A DNA stretch of 16,672 bases from Ettlia oleoabundans. Taxonomy: Eukaryota; Chlorophyta; Chlorophyceae; Chlamydomonadales. Below are positions 8,627 to 16,672 of the stretch, piece after piece. The stretch's first letter is position 1, and each line of letters starts with the position of its first letter. The stretch spans positions 1 through 16,672 of the forward strand of contig JAAMXP010006263.1 in the NCBI GenBank assembly GCA_019693395.1. The letters are read 5' to 3'. Made by a program: the position numbers and the translations under genes. The notes beneath the pieces were generated by a model. It did no database searches. It was not told the DNA's origin and saw only the letters and a program-made list of their open reading frames with translations.

Positions 8627-10425
8627 TCAGGGCCGCACGCCGCCGCCACCGCTGGCCCCTGCGCCAGTGCCATTGCCACTGCTAGAGGCAAGGGCGCTAG
8701 CAAACTCCTGCAGGGCGCTGCGCAGCCGCCGCAGGCCGCCGCTCAGGCGCCGCTTATTGCCGTTGACAGTTGCCACCTCAGCGCCGCTCGAGCCCTCGGG
8801 AGTTATGCCCTCAGGGCTGGCTGCCGCAGCACCCCCAAGCGGGTTGACGGGCAGTGGCGTGCCGGGCACGGAACTGGAATACTCTGCAGGCCATGCAGGG
8901 GGTAAGAAAAGTAAGGTGAGGCGGGCAGAGCAGACTCCGAGTTGTCCAGGGGCCTTTATAGGCTGGGCTTGGGGGCACTGCATGCATGCAGAACATCGAA
9001 CCCGAGCGAAGCCAGCCAAGCCAGGCCAGGGAAGGACACAGCAGGCTGACCACCCACTTCACCCAAATCAGATGCTTCCCCATATTGCCCATTGACCAGG
9101 ACCAGGCGAGTCACCAACCCACCTTCCGCAACCGAGGTGGTTCGAGAGACGCCGGGCGATGTGAGGCGGCGGGCAGCCGACACAGAGGCGCAGTGCACCG
9201 CCGCATCATATGCGCCCGACCCCTGAAGCGTCAGCAGGCTCCCATTGTCTACGGCAGTAGATAGGAAGGGGGGGGCCAAGCCCTGTGAGTGCTGGTGACA
9301 GGCAGAAAGGGAGGAAGAACTGACGAGAGGCGCTTGCTGGTGGGCCTGGAGCTGCAAAGCACAGACCCACAGCCGGGCAGCCTGCAGCCACCTGGCACCA
9401 GGCTTAACAATCCCCTGCTCAGCACGGGCGCCCCAGCCTACGGATGTGCTCCAGATCAGCAGACAGATTTGGCTGGGTTGGCAGGAGCTTAAGGGCATCT
9501 TGTTGATGCAGACAAGCAGGCACAGCCTGGCTGAGTTGGTTGGCGGCCTGGCCAGGGTCAGCAGCCACCTGTGGACGGCTCGTCGCAGGTGAAAGTAATG
9601 TTGAGCTCGCTGTCGTCAGGGAGGCTGAAGGCGCGGCGGATGGACTCAGTGAACTGGCGGTAGCCATCTGGCCCTGGCTTCACCTGCGGGCACAAGAGGG
9701 CGACATGAGGTGGGCGGGTTGTGCGTATGGTTGTCATGATCACAATTTGCAGGTGTGCGAGCATGAAGCAGGAAGTGAGCGGCCCAGAATAATGAGCTCT
9801 GCCCTCCACACAAGCGCCCGCCTGCCATGGTGCTCGCTGCCTCACCTCAAAGCTGTAAGTGCGTCCATCAAAGTTGACATTCATCACAGCAGGCGCGTTG
9901 GCACCGCACTGCGGTGTCAGCGTGCCTTTCCAATCAGGCAGCCGCGCATCGCAAAACTCACAATGCGTCTCTTTTCTGCAAGAGGGGAAAGTCGGGTGTG
10001 GGGTGATGGCGGGCACGCTGAGGTAGCGTGGGTGTTGTGCAGTAGTGCCAAGGAAACATGTGCACGGCAGGCGGCACCTTATTGTAACACCAACTGTGCA
10101 CCAAACTGAGAGATACCTTGATACATTGAACCAATGCACGCAATGCAGTAGTTCAAGTTGCGTAAACCAGAACGGTCCCGGGTAACAGGCAACGAGTGGC
10201 GGGACCAGCGTACCTAGACCCAGCCGACTGCAGCTGCCACCGCGCCAGGCATCTAGGGTGCGCTGCCCTGCAAGCGAAGAAACATATGGCGCGCAGTGCG
10301 CGTGAATGACGAACACCACAGCCAATCAAGAGGCAGGAGCAGGAAAGCGAGCGTGCGACCGGCACCGTGCGGGGAGGCGGTGCAACTTGCCTGGGGCAGC
10401 GGCAGGGCTGGAGAAGCGGTCCCAT
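8627..10425 (-). CDS. PB1 domain protein, 5 exons
   Basis: Protein of about 279 residues. Exons (minus strand): 10214-10425, 9846-9975, 9569-9683, 9123-9248, 8627-8883; sum 840 nt with consistent phases. Residues 102-180 form a PB1 domain, a protein-protein interaction fold, spread over three exons. A CEFC motif (76-79) precedes it. The rest is low complexity with a basic helix (NKRRLSGGLRRLRSALQEF) near the C-terminus and a Gly-rich end. The start ATG at 10425 has A at -3 and G at +4, but the 70 residues of exon 1 are Cys/Arg-rich and unrecognised, so the first exon is the weakest part; translation could instead begin at Met102, right at the PB1 domain. The gene is divergent from the histone-fold gene at 10994. 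Its partner and pathway are unknown. Confidence 0.65.
9166..9884 (-). other. PB1 domain-coding segment
   Basis: Residues 102-180: a beta hairpin (NVNFDGRTYSFEV), a helix (FTESIRRAFSLPDDSEL), then ITFTCDEP and SLLTL, followed by a helix. The order matches PB1 domains: basic/aromatic first strand, FxxxxxxIRRxFxLP helix, acidic OPCA-type loop, 'LVTL'-like strand. The acidic loop is split by an intron (9249-9568), and joining the exons restores CDEPSTDNGSLLTL. The first-strand lysine of type II PB1 domains is not obvious, while the acidic loop of type I is present but modified. Confidence 0.7.
9249..9568 (-). other. Longest intron of the PB1 gene (320 bp)
   Basis: It runs from ACAG|GTGGCT to CTGCCGTAG, with a strong pyrimidine run before the TAG acceptor. 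Open frames inside it show no recognisable domain and removal restores the PB1 strand order, so I treat it as intron without a hidden exon. Confidence 0.6.
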
Positions 10426-10993
10426 GCTGTCCAAGCAAATCCAGCATACCGGCGAGTCCTGCAGCAGGTAATGCAGCTGATTGGGGCGCCCAAACGTAGC
10501 GCGGAGGAGACTTTGAAGAGGCGCGTCCCGACACAGATGTGTCCGCGAGACAGTGATACTAGCTCTTCGGCGCCCCTATGTAAACTATCACAATAGGATG
10601 CTAGGGCCGTTTAAGGAGTACCCGGCGTGCTGGCCGCTCAGCGGCGCAGGGCGGCATGTGGATGGGCCTCCCTCACCTCTGAGGAGCACGTGGAAGGCGG
10701 GCTGCGTTCCACCGCACACGAGGATGCACAAACCGCGAGGGCTTGGCGCGAGCACTTGTCTTGCACCTCCATGTCTACACGGCTGTGCAGAGACAGTGCT
10801 GCAGTGCCTGCCTGGTGATGCAGGGAGTCCGACTGAGAATTGATAGCAACAATTGAATTTGAGCGGCGAGAGGCCTGTCCATCGAAATTGCCGAGAGGCA
10901 GCGGCCAGCTCAGCCAGGTTTCCTCAGCTCCCGGGTCTCGTTGTCCCTCTGGATGCCATCGCTTTCAATTTTTGGTAACAGTTGGGGTTGGCT
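10426..10993. promoter_or_regulatory. Divergent promoter region between the PB1 and histone-fold genes
   Basis: 568 bp separate the two start codons on opposite strands, so both promoters must lie here. An inverted CCAAT box (ATTGG) is at 10480-10484, about 55 bp from the PB1-gene ATG. No TATA box is evident on either side. Short open frames in the region show no recognisable protein. Confidence 0.5.
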
Positions 10994-11504
10994 ATGGACG
11001 GTGCCAGTCCGGCTGGCAGCGATGGAGGCAGCCCGTTTGTCAGGAACCCCACAGCGCTGGTGAGCATCTCCCGTCACTTCAAAGTAGCACTGACATTTAC
11101 TAGCAAGGGGAGGTGGGACATAAAGGCCGGCAGCCGTTGTCCTGTCCCTCCCGCCGCCGCTGACCACCGCCGCTGACCACCGCCCTCTCGGCCTCCCTGG
11201 CCTTTGCTCCTGCGCTTCTGCTCAGGTCATCACTGTCAACCGCGTAAAGAATCTGTTGAAGGATGACACTCAGATCAAATCGATATCCACGGAAGCCTGC
11301 TTTGCGGTGGCCAAGGCCACGGAGCTCTTCCTGCAGGATATTGCAGCCAAGGCTGCAGCACACATGCAGGCAGCAAGCCGTTCTGGCTCCCTGGAGTACT
11401 CTGATGTGGCGGCAGCAGTGGCAGAGAAGGAGGCGCTGGACTTTCTCAGCGACATTGTGCCGCAGACAGTCAAGGCCGCAGCTCTGCTGCCTGCAATGTC
11501 TTGA
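10994..11504 (+). CDS. Histone-fold protein of the CHRAC15 / Dpb3 / NF-YC class, 2 exons
   Basis: Protein of 114 residues. Exons: 10994-11059 and 11226-11504 (345 nt), phase-0 intron with GTGAGC donor and CTCAG acceptor. Residues 25-100 form a histone fold: helix 1 (NRVKNLLKDD), loop (TQIKSIS), long helix 2 starting TEACFAVAKATELFLQ, loop (GSLEYSD), helix 3 ending ALDFLSDIVPQ. This is the H2A-like NF-YC superfamily; members pair with an H2B-like partner (NF-YB, CHRAC17 or Dpb4) in a CCAAT factor, a chromatin remodeller or DNA polymerase epsilon. The AKATELF and FLSDIVP wording and the absence of the NF-YC tryptophan in helix 2 favour CHRAC15/Dpb3 over true NF-YC. An out-of-frame ATG in weak context lies upstream at 10953; the chosen ATG has G at -3 and +4. 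Confidence 0.85.
11155..11180. repeat. 13-bp tandem repeat x 2 in the histone-fold gene intron
   Basis: CGCCGCTGACCAC occurs twice back to back, followed by CGCC, within the intron at 11060-11225. It has no effect on coding. Confidence 0.9.
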
Positions 11505-12010
11505 CAGCACTGTGACAGCGTTGCCCAATGCTGGACACGCACCTGCCACGCCCCAACTGTGGTGCCATCTCTCCTTATCGACCCTGCCGCTGTCATCGAC
11601 TGCAACTTGTTTCAATGCAGTCCGTTGCCTCCGTTAAATTTGTTACGCTCATGAAGCTGCCCCTGTGCTCCCCTTCCTTGTATTCGACACCAACACTGAT
11701 CCTGCATCTACACAACAACGACCCTGCACCTTTCTCTGTGTGGTCGCCGACCGCTGTCGCTTATGTCCAACACATCTGGCGATAAGCGCTAAGCCACACT
11801 AAGTACTCCGTGCTAACAAAAACCACTGCCTCCCTTTTTCCTCAAAGCACAGTGGGCAGCACCCATGCACACAACGTGTGCCTGCGGAACACTGCTTGGC
11901 ACGACCACGGGATTGCCGTTGGTCATCGGGCTTGTGCTAAAGTATCTCACACTGCAGACTATCAGGCAGCCGGCACCGAGTGAAAGATTTAGCCAGCTTG
12001 TTGCTTCTCC

Positions 12011-12015
12011 TGTAA
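12011..12015 (+). other. TGTAA polyadenylation motif for the histone-fold gene
   Basis: First plus-strand TGTAA after the stop codon at 11504, giving a 3' UTR of roughly 500-530 nt. Assignment is by position only. Confidence 0.45.
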
Positions 12016-12122
12016 AAGCTGGCCCATCCCCACCCATATGGTCCCAAACAACTACCTGGCTCCTGGGTCCACAGCGGCGATGACAGCTAGCATGCCAGTT
12101 TGTAGGCGAATAGGAGGGTTGA

Positions 12123-12152
12123 GTGACAGCCCATAACCCTGTTGGCTGTCAC
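12123..12152. repeat. Perfect inverted repeat, 9-bp stem, 12-nt loop
   Basis: Arms GTGACAGCC (12123-12131) and GGCTGTCAC (12144-12152) are exact reverse complements. The element lies between the two convergent genes, about 110 bp past the TGTAA of the histone-fold gene. It could be an RNA hairpin in a 3' UTR, a pausing element, or chance. Confidence 0.7.
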
Positions 12153-12645
12153 AGGAAATGTGTTCAATGGCTGCGGCAAGCAGGTTGCAGTGTGTGGTTA
12201 AAGCGCAGGCTAAGTGTGACACTGCGCATGCAACACGAGAGTTGTGCGCTGAAGGAAGGCCAAAAGTTGCCTATACACAACGCATCAACCATGCGATGCA
12301 TGGCATGAAGTGTAGGGCTGGCTGACGAAATGAGAAATCAAACATGCACGTGTGCGGGGTTCGTTCATGCAAAGGCTGCTGAAGCGAGGAGGGCAGCATG
12401 GGCATGTGGCTTGACAGTCAGAAAGTTAGCAATCAAACGCAGGTGGCAAGCAGGAAGCTAACTGGACTACAGTGATGTATACAGGAGAGTCCTGGAGCCA
12501 TTGTGCAAAGCAGCACAGAATGGCGAGAGAAAACAGAGCAGCAAGGAAAAGTGCGAGACTCCAGCCACCAAACCGCACAGGTGCCCGGCCTACGGCCAGT
12601 TGGATGCAAACAAAAACAGGCACGGATTCCGTGGCCAAAGCGGTG

Positions 12646-12650
12646 TTACA
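12646..12650 (-). other. TGTAA polyadenylation motif for the membrane protein gene
   Basis: TTACA on the plus strand, about 350 nt downstream of the stop codon at 12999-13001. The length is typical of chlorophyte 3' UTRs. Assignment is by position. Confidence 0.5.
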
Positions 12651-12998
12651 CCCAGAGTGTGTGGAACCACGTCCAGCAAGAGGACGTGTGCACACCTGAT
12701 CTAATAGAAGGCTTGAAAAGGGCAGTTGTTGAGAAGTTTGCAGATCAATGCTGGATGGGGCTTACTGGGTGCTATTCGTTCTTGGGGTTCAGCATACTGG
12801 GTACCATCAGAAAAGTTGCATATCTTGCACACTCTGAGATGTGTTCAACAACAAAAAAACAAAACTTGAAGGGTTGATGCTTGCTTCTGCCGTTGCTTCC
12901 GCTTGAGCAGGGGCAGCTGCTGTTGTTGTACATCAGATGGATGCCAGGCTGGAGCGAGATCTTGGCTTTACTGCCAGACTCTCACTCACAACCAGCAT

Positions 12999-15900
12999 CT
13001 ACTGGCCTGCCAGCGGCGTGTATGAGGGAGGCACGGGCTGGCGCTGGGTCTTGGACCCACCGCTGCCGCTGAGGCTGCTGCTGAGGCAAACTGCGGCGTG
13101 CCGGCTCATGAGGAAGCTGGCTCGCAGGTGCGCCTCCCGGCGATAAACCAGCACGGTGGAAAGCAAGAAGCCGACCAAAAGCTGTGCCGCAAGGGCTATG
13201 GGGAGCGGCATCTGACTGGGGGACACCGCAGCCGCTGCACCCTCGCGCCATACATGCGCCAGGCTGGCGCCAGCTGTGATGATCCAAAGGCACAGCAGCT
13301 GGAGCGGCAGGTGCAGGGAGAAGGGCAGGGGCTGCCTGCAAAGCATAGAGAAGGGTAGGCAAGGTGTGCGAAGGATCAGTGCCGGAATCTGTGGCAGTAG
13401 GAAGCATGCCCTTCCCAGCTCGAGCATGCAGCCCCAATATGGCGGCAGAAGGCATGCCTTCACGCACCTGACAGCCAGCAGGCAGAGGGCCAGGGCTCCA
13501 CTGCGGCCCAGCACAGCTTCAACCCAGGTGGCGGGGCCAGGACTGCGCTCAACAGCCAGCACCTGGTGCGCCGCCAGCAGCAGCGTGAGCAGCAGGCGCA
13601 ACACAGACAAGGCGGCCGAGCGGCGAGGGTGCCACCATGCCGGGTTGAGCATGGCGAGAACCGCAGGTGCAGCCAGCAGCAGGCAGCCTGCAAGCGGCAG
13701 GAAGCATGTGGAGGCAGGCATGTTTGCGTCTGGCAAAAACGGGTGAGGGAATGGGCTTGTCCATCCAGCATATGCCATTATGCGAGATGCATGCTGGCAA
13801 GCCAAGGCAACCTTCAGAGAGGCTGCCCAGCAGTGCTGCACCACAGCATGTCTCACCTCCCAGTGACAGCAGGGTGTCAGCGGAGGCGCCATAGACCGCC
13901 AGCTGGCCCACCACGAATGTTGCCACAGCCAGGTGCACCAGGCCCAGACTGGTGTCGCTGCGCAGCATGTAGGGCACCAGCCAGGTCCTGCAGCAGCGAG
14001 GAAGAAGAAGAAGCAATTCACACAGGGTGGAGGCCAACTGGGCGACATGGGCAGTCAACAAGTGCCAGGTTGAGATCTTCAGTCTAGTAGAGAGTGCAGC
14101 ACGGTTGATCTGCCAAATCCAAACAGCTGTCAAATGAGCGTTGTGCAAATCCATGCCGCCTGTGCTGCAATGCTTGCAGCCACCCCCCCCACCCCACCTG
14201 TAGGTTGCCTCCAGGTGTCGAGCAATGAATTGCAGGTCCCAAGCCTGACGACTGATCAAGTTTGGTGGCGGGCTGCCCATGCTCACGAGGCTGCTGGGGG
14301 TGCGCAGTGACGTTACCGAGCTGCCACTCTTGTAGCTGCTGCTGGTCATGGCCAGCATGTGATCCACGTCCTGCCTGGCCACCTCGCCTGCAGCACCCAC
14401 AGGACTGCTGCTAAAGGGGCTGGTCGGCAAGCTGTCGCTGGAAATTGACTTGGGCAGGGAGGGCTTGCAAGGGCTGTGCAACGGGCAGGCTGCTGCCTCG
14501 TCTGCGCTGCCGGTCAAAGGATTCAATACGGGCTTGCCTTGCCAGGGCACCCGGATGGAGGGTGGAGCCTTGTCGGGTAATGGTAGTGGTGCAACATCCT
14601 TACCGCCGCTGCGAGCATCCTGTTGCGGGCTGCCTGGCTCAACTCGTTCCGCCTCGATGGGTTCCACAGGCACCGCAGCATCCGCCGCAGCGGCGGCAGC
14701 AGCAGCCGCCGCCACCGAGTCGACCACAGACTGAGCAGTTGACTGCTGCAGTGCAGCCTGCAGGCCTCCCGCCTCCTCCAAGGCCGCGGTGGCGGCAGCA
14801 ACGCTCTGATCCAGCCCGGGTGCTTGATGGCGAGAGTGGGCGCGCTCAGGAGCCATGCTGGCCCTGCATCAGAGGGTCATACACACCGCACCGCCGGATG
14901 TCAGCCTTCGCGCTTGGCGATGTGCACATACAACGCAAAAACCAGCTGCATGCCACACACTCATTGGCCTGCCAACATGCACATGATTTGCGCACATGCC
15001 AGGAAGACGAGGAAAATGAGCAACACAGCAGCACACAATGCGCCATGCCATGCCGCCCCGCGTGCAACACACCGAGACCTCTTGCCAAGCAACACCACGA
15101 CACACAAGGCCTCCATTGCACACCTGTGCTCCAGCGTGTGTCGATGGTCCTCTTCAAGAATGTCCTCAAAGCCCTCCACTGCAAACATGCAGAAGGCACA
15201 ACACTGGTGAGCATACAACGACAGACGGAGCATTATGAGTTTCTTAGAGTTGGACGCGCGCGACGCCGTGCGATGCAGCAAGACGCAGTGCAAGCAGAGC
15301 AGCAGAGATGCGCACGTTCGTGGTTGGGTGGGGAGGACGGGACGGGCTGCTGGTCGTCAAACAGGCGTGACAGGTTGCTTTGCAGGCTGACCTGCAGGGT
15401 AGCGCAGGAGAGTGGCAGCTGTGAGAGTTGCTTATTGGGGGCAGCAATGCGGAGGCAACAGCTGGCAAAGGGTAAGGGCCATGTCAACTGGGTAAGCTGG
15501 GGCAAGGTGCTCTAGATGGTGCTACATCAATCTAGCTTTGTAACGCTGCCCCGAACTACACAGCCTACTGGGTGGTTTAGTTCAGCACCCTGGCTACCTG
15601 CGGGCTCCTTTACTGACCTGGCTCAGACTGACCTGCCGCAGGATGGCGGAGGCAGCGCTTCCCCCACGAGAGGCCTGGCTGAGCAGGAGGGTGGCCGGGT
15701 GTGACAGCGAGTCGCTGGAGTCTTTCCGTGCCCCATCTACAGCCAGCAAAGAAAGCAGGCTGATTGGTGGCATGCGCGAGTGTTGCATGGCTCGTAGAGC
15801 TGCCAGGCAGAGGCTGGCTGGCCAGCATGGCAGGCAAAAGCAGCTGCAGGAGAGCGCACAACAACGGCGCAGACGGCAGCTGAGATCCACCTGAAGCAGC

Positions 15901-16577
15901 TGCCACAGAGCGCGGTGCGGCCAGCGGAAGGCTGGCATGCTCGGCAAAAGGCGAGGCAACATCCCCAACCCCAGTAGTTGGTGGCCGGCCGGCGCCCATC
16001 TCCACGGATCGCAGCTGGCGTGGCGGGGCAAAGCTTGCGGGGCTGCTGGGTGACAGGGGCGGGCGGCCCTCCAGAGAGCTGCGGTTGCTGGTCTGGTTGG
16101 TGTTGTTGGTGTAGGGGGAGAAGCTGCCGGCACGAGTGCTGCCCACACTGCGCTGGCTGCTTGTAGAGCTGCCGCCAGCGTTGCTGCCGGCGGGGGTGGC
16201 CATGGCCTCGCGCAGAGCGCTGGCAAGGTCCACCTGCTAGCAACAAGCAAGTCTGTGAGGCACAGAGCCAATGACTAGCTTTGAACAATTCTACCCAGGC
16301 ATCAAGGAGGCAGCCTAATGAAAACACGCGGAGGAAAACACCCCGCGCTCTCCGCGCTTTCAGCCGCAAGTACACCCCCATGGCAGAGCCAGCGAAGCTG
16401 GAGTGTGCTGCATGAAAAGCCACTGACCACCTCCGCCTGGCCTTCCCAAGCGGTACGCGGCCCTACCCACCACGCACGAGCCACGAGGCGTACCTGCCCC
16501 GTCTTCCTGGCTGCATTCAGAATCAGCTGCTCCAGCACTTTGGGGGGGAACATGGCTCCCAGCATCTCCAGGGAAGC
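12999..16577 (-). CDS. Unknown six-TM protein with long disordered region (3' part, nine exons; 5' end outside window)
   Basis: 671 residues are visible. Exons (minus strand): 16494-16577, 15891-16233, 15633-15736, 15316-15391, 15124-15178, 14198-14863, 13857-13987, 13468-13687, 12999-13335; sum 2016 nt, phases consistent. The first visible exon starts at a CGCAG acceptor, so more exons lie to the right. Visible residues 1-45 are helical (EMLGAMFPPKVLEQLILNAA), 46-440 are Ser/Pro/Ala-rich and probably disordered with an Ala10 tract, and 444-624 hold six hydrophobic segments followed by YRREAHLRASFL and a Ser/Gly-rich tail. I do not recognise the family. The helix resembles linkers found before cyclase domains in algal membrane cyclases, but no catalytic domain is visible. 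Exons 15633-15736 and 15316-15391 are the least certain. An alternative donor 15 nt downstream would add VSLSQ. Confidence 0.7.
13143..13947 (-). other. Six predicted transmembrane segments (exons 7-9)
   Basis: In visible-protein numbering the hydrophobic stretches are about 457-477, 484-502, 510-532, 545-565, 568-589 and 603-624, joined by short loops with Arg, His and Trp at the ends. They are spread over three exons, and all joins keep the frame. The last segment ends in a basic helix (VYRREAHLRASF), suggesting a cytosolic C-terminus by the positive-inside rule. Confidence 0.65.
14683..14712 (-). repeat. GCN tract encoding ten alanines
   Basis: Ten consecutive Ala codons (mixed GCG, GCT and GCC types) in the disordered region of the six-TM protein, after a Gln/Ala-rich helix. 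Mixed codons suggest a stable tract rather than a pure microsatellite. Confidence 0.8.
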
Positions 16578-16672
16578 CTGCGAGCAATTGTGGAATGACA
16601 GGGAGCAGGTCGTTCCTTAATGATTATTTGGGGGTTTGGGTGGGTGTGGGGTGTGAATGGTGGGTGTGGGTA
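16578..16672 (-). other. Partial intron of the six-TM gene at the window edge
   Basis: The minus strand reads a C/A-rich stretch, then a pyrimidine-containing tract and TCGCAG just before the exon at 16577. This is an acceptor half-intron whose donor lies beyond the window. Confidence 0.6.
16630..16651 (+). other. Potential G-quadruplex in the edge intron
   Basis: On the plus strand four G-runs (5, 3, 3 and 4) are separated by loops of 3, 1 and 3 nt, which fits the canonical G3+N1-7 pattern. More G-runs follow up to 16670. The gene is on the minus strand, so the G-rich strand is the template and the transcript is C-rich. Confidence 0.6.

Larger units (their letters stand above)
11505..12998. 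other. Convergent intergenic spacer with two 3' UTRs
   Basis: No supported exon is seen. The left part is the 3' UTR of the histone-fold gene (a TGTAA motif on the plus strand at 12011), and the right part is the 3' UTR of the minus-strand membrane gene (a minus-strand TGTAA at 12646-12650). The roughly 600 bp between the two motifs holds a perfect 9-bp stem-loop (12123-12152) and otherwise nothing that I recognise. Confidence 0.5.

Noticed and set aside
9130..9155. GGTTCGAGA resembling a tRNA B box
   Set aside because: It lies inside a PB1-gene exon; no A box or cloverleaf can be drawn around it.
10478..10495. E2F-like site near GGGCGCCCAAAC
   Set aside because: It has one extra G compared with the TTTSSCGC consensus, so it is not a real match.
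12426..12877. Several open frames of 67-124 codons in the convergent spacer
   Set aside because: They overlap one another in different frames, lack domains or splice support, and lie where 3' UTR sequence is expected.
14445..15515. Plus-strand open frame of 356 codons
   Set aside because: Opposite to four phase-matched exons of the six-TM gene and without domain content.
15737..15890. Apparent hydrophobic segment (frames reading PLLCALLQLLLPAML or SAAVCAVVVRSPAAAF) as a seventh membrane helix
   Set aside because: A strong acceptor (TTTGCTGGCTGTAG) and a phase-1 GTGGAT donor define an intron here, and splicing joins two hydrophilic stretches smoothly.
16630..16672. Telomere-like repeat at the right edge
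   Set aside because: The TTTGGG and GGTGTG units do not repeat the plant/algal TTTAGGG or TTTTAGGG, and the stretch sits in an intron.
1..16672. CRISPR arrays, transposon ends, viral genes or prokaryotic operons
   Set aside because: No regularly spaced repeats, terminal inverted repeats with a transposase or reverse transcriptase, or viral core genes were found; the intron-rich organisation is eukaryotic nuclear.

Overview
This window is nuclear DNA from a eukaryote, most likely a chlorophyte green alga (Chlorophyceae or Trebouxiophyceae). The evidence is: GC-rich, CAG/GCTGC-rich coding sequence; many spliceosomal introns of about 130-320 bp with GTGGGT, GTGAGT or GTGCGT donors and CTGCAG-type acceptors; alanine-rich low-complexity proteins; and TGTAA-type polyadenylation motifs downstream of the stops. 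There are no operons, tRNAs, rRNAs, CRISPR arrays or recognisable transposons. The gene models below were spliced by hand. Every exon was checked so that donor and acceptor phases match and each total coding length is a multiple of three.

Layout from left to right. (1) Positions 669-7528, minus strand: a 15-exon gene for a nuclear protein of about 1370 residues, with an N-terminal FHA domain, a proline tract, a perfect-looking PP1-docking motif (KSVRF), TP repeats, a coiled coil, acidic tracts, a C4HC3 PHD finger and C-terminal AT-hook-like RGR motifs. (2) Positions 8627-10425, minus strand: a 5-exon gene for a protein of about 279 residues with a PB1 domain. (3) Positions 10994-11504, plus strand: a 2-exon gene for a 114-residue histone-fold protein of the CHRAC15/Dpb3/NF-YC class, divergent from gene 2 across about 570 bp. 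(4) Positions 12999 to the right edge, minus strand: the 3' part (nine exons, 671 residues) of a gene of unknown family, with a long disordered middle and six predicted membrane segments at its C-terminus. Its 5' end lies beyond the window. Genes 3 and 4 converge on a spacer of about 1.5 kb.

The strongest candidate for something undescribed is gene 1. It combines a phosphopeptide reader (FHA), a phosphatase anchor (RVxF), a histone-tail reader (PHD) and DNA-binding tails in one chromatin protein. The parts recall NIPP1, Ki-67 and MDC1 (FHA, with or without PP1 docking), but I know of no described protein with this combination. It also has a four-codon uORF whose stop overlaps its own start codon, and two GC-AG introns. 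Genes 1 and 3 are both chromatin-type genes, but nothing in the sequence shows that they act together.
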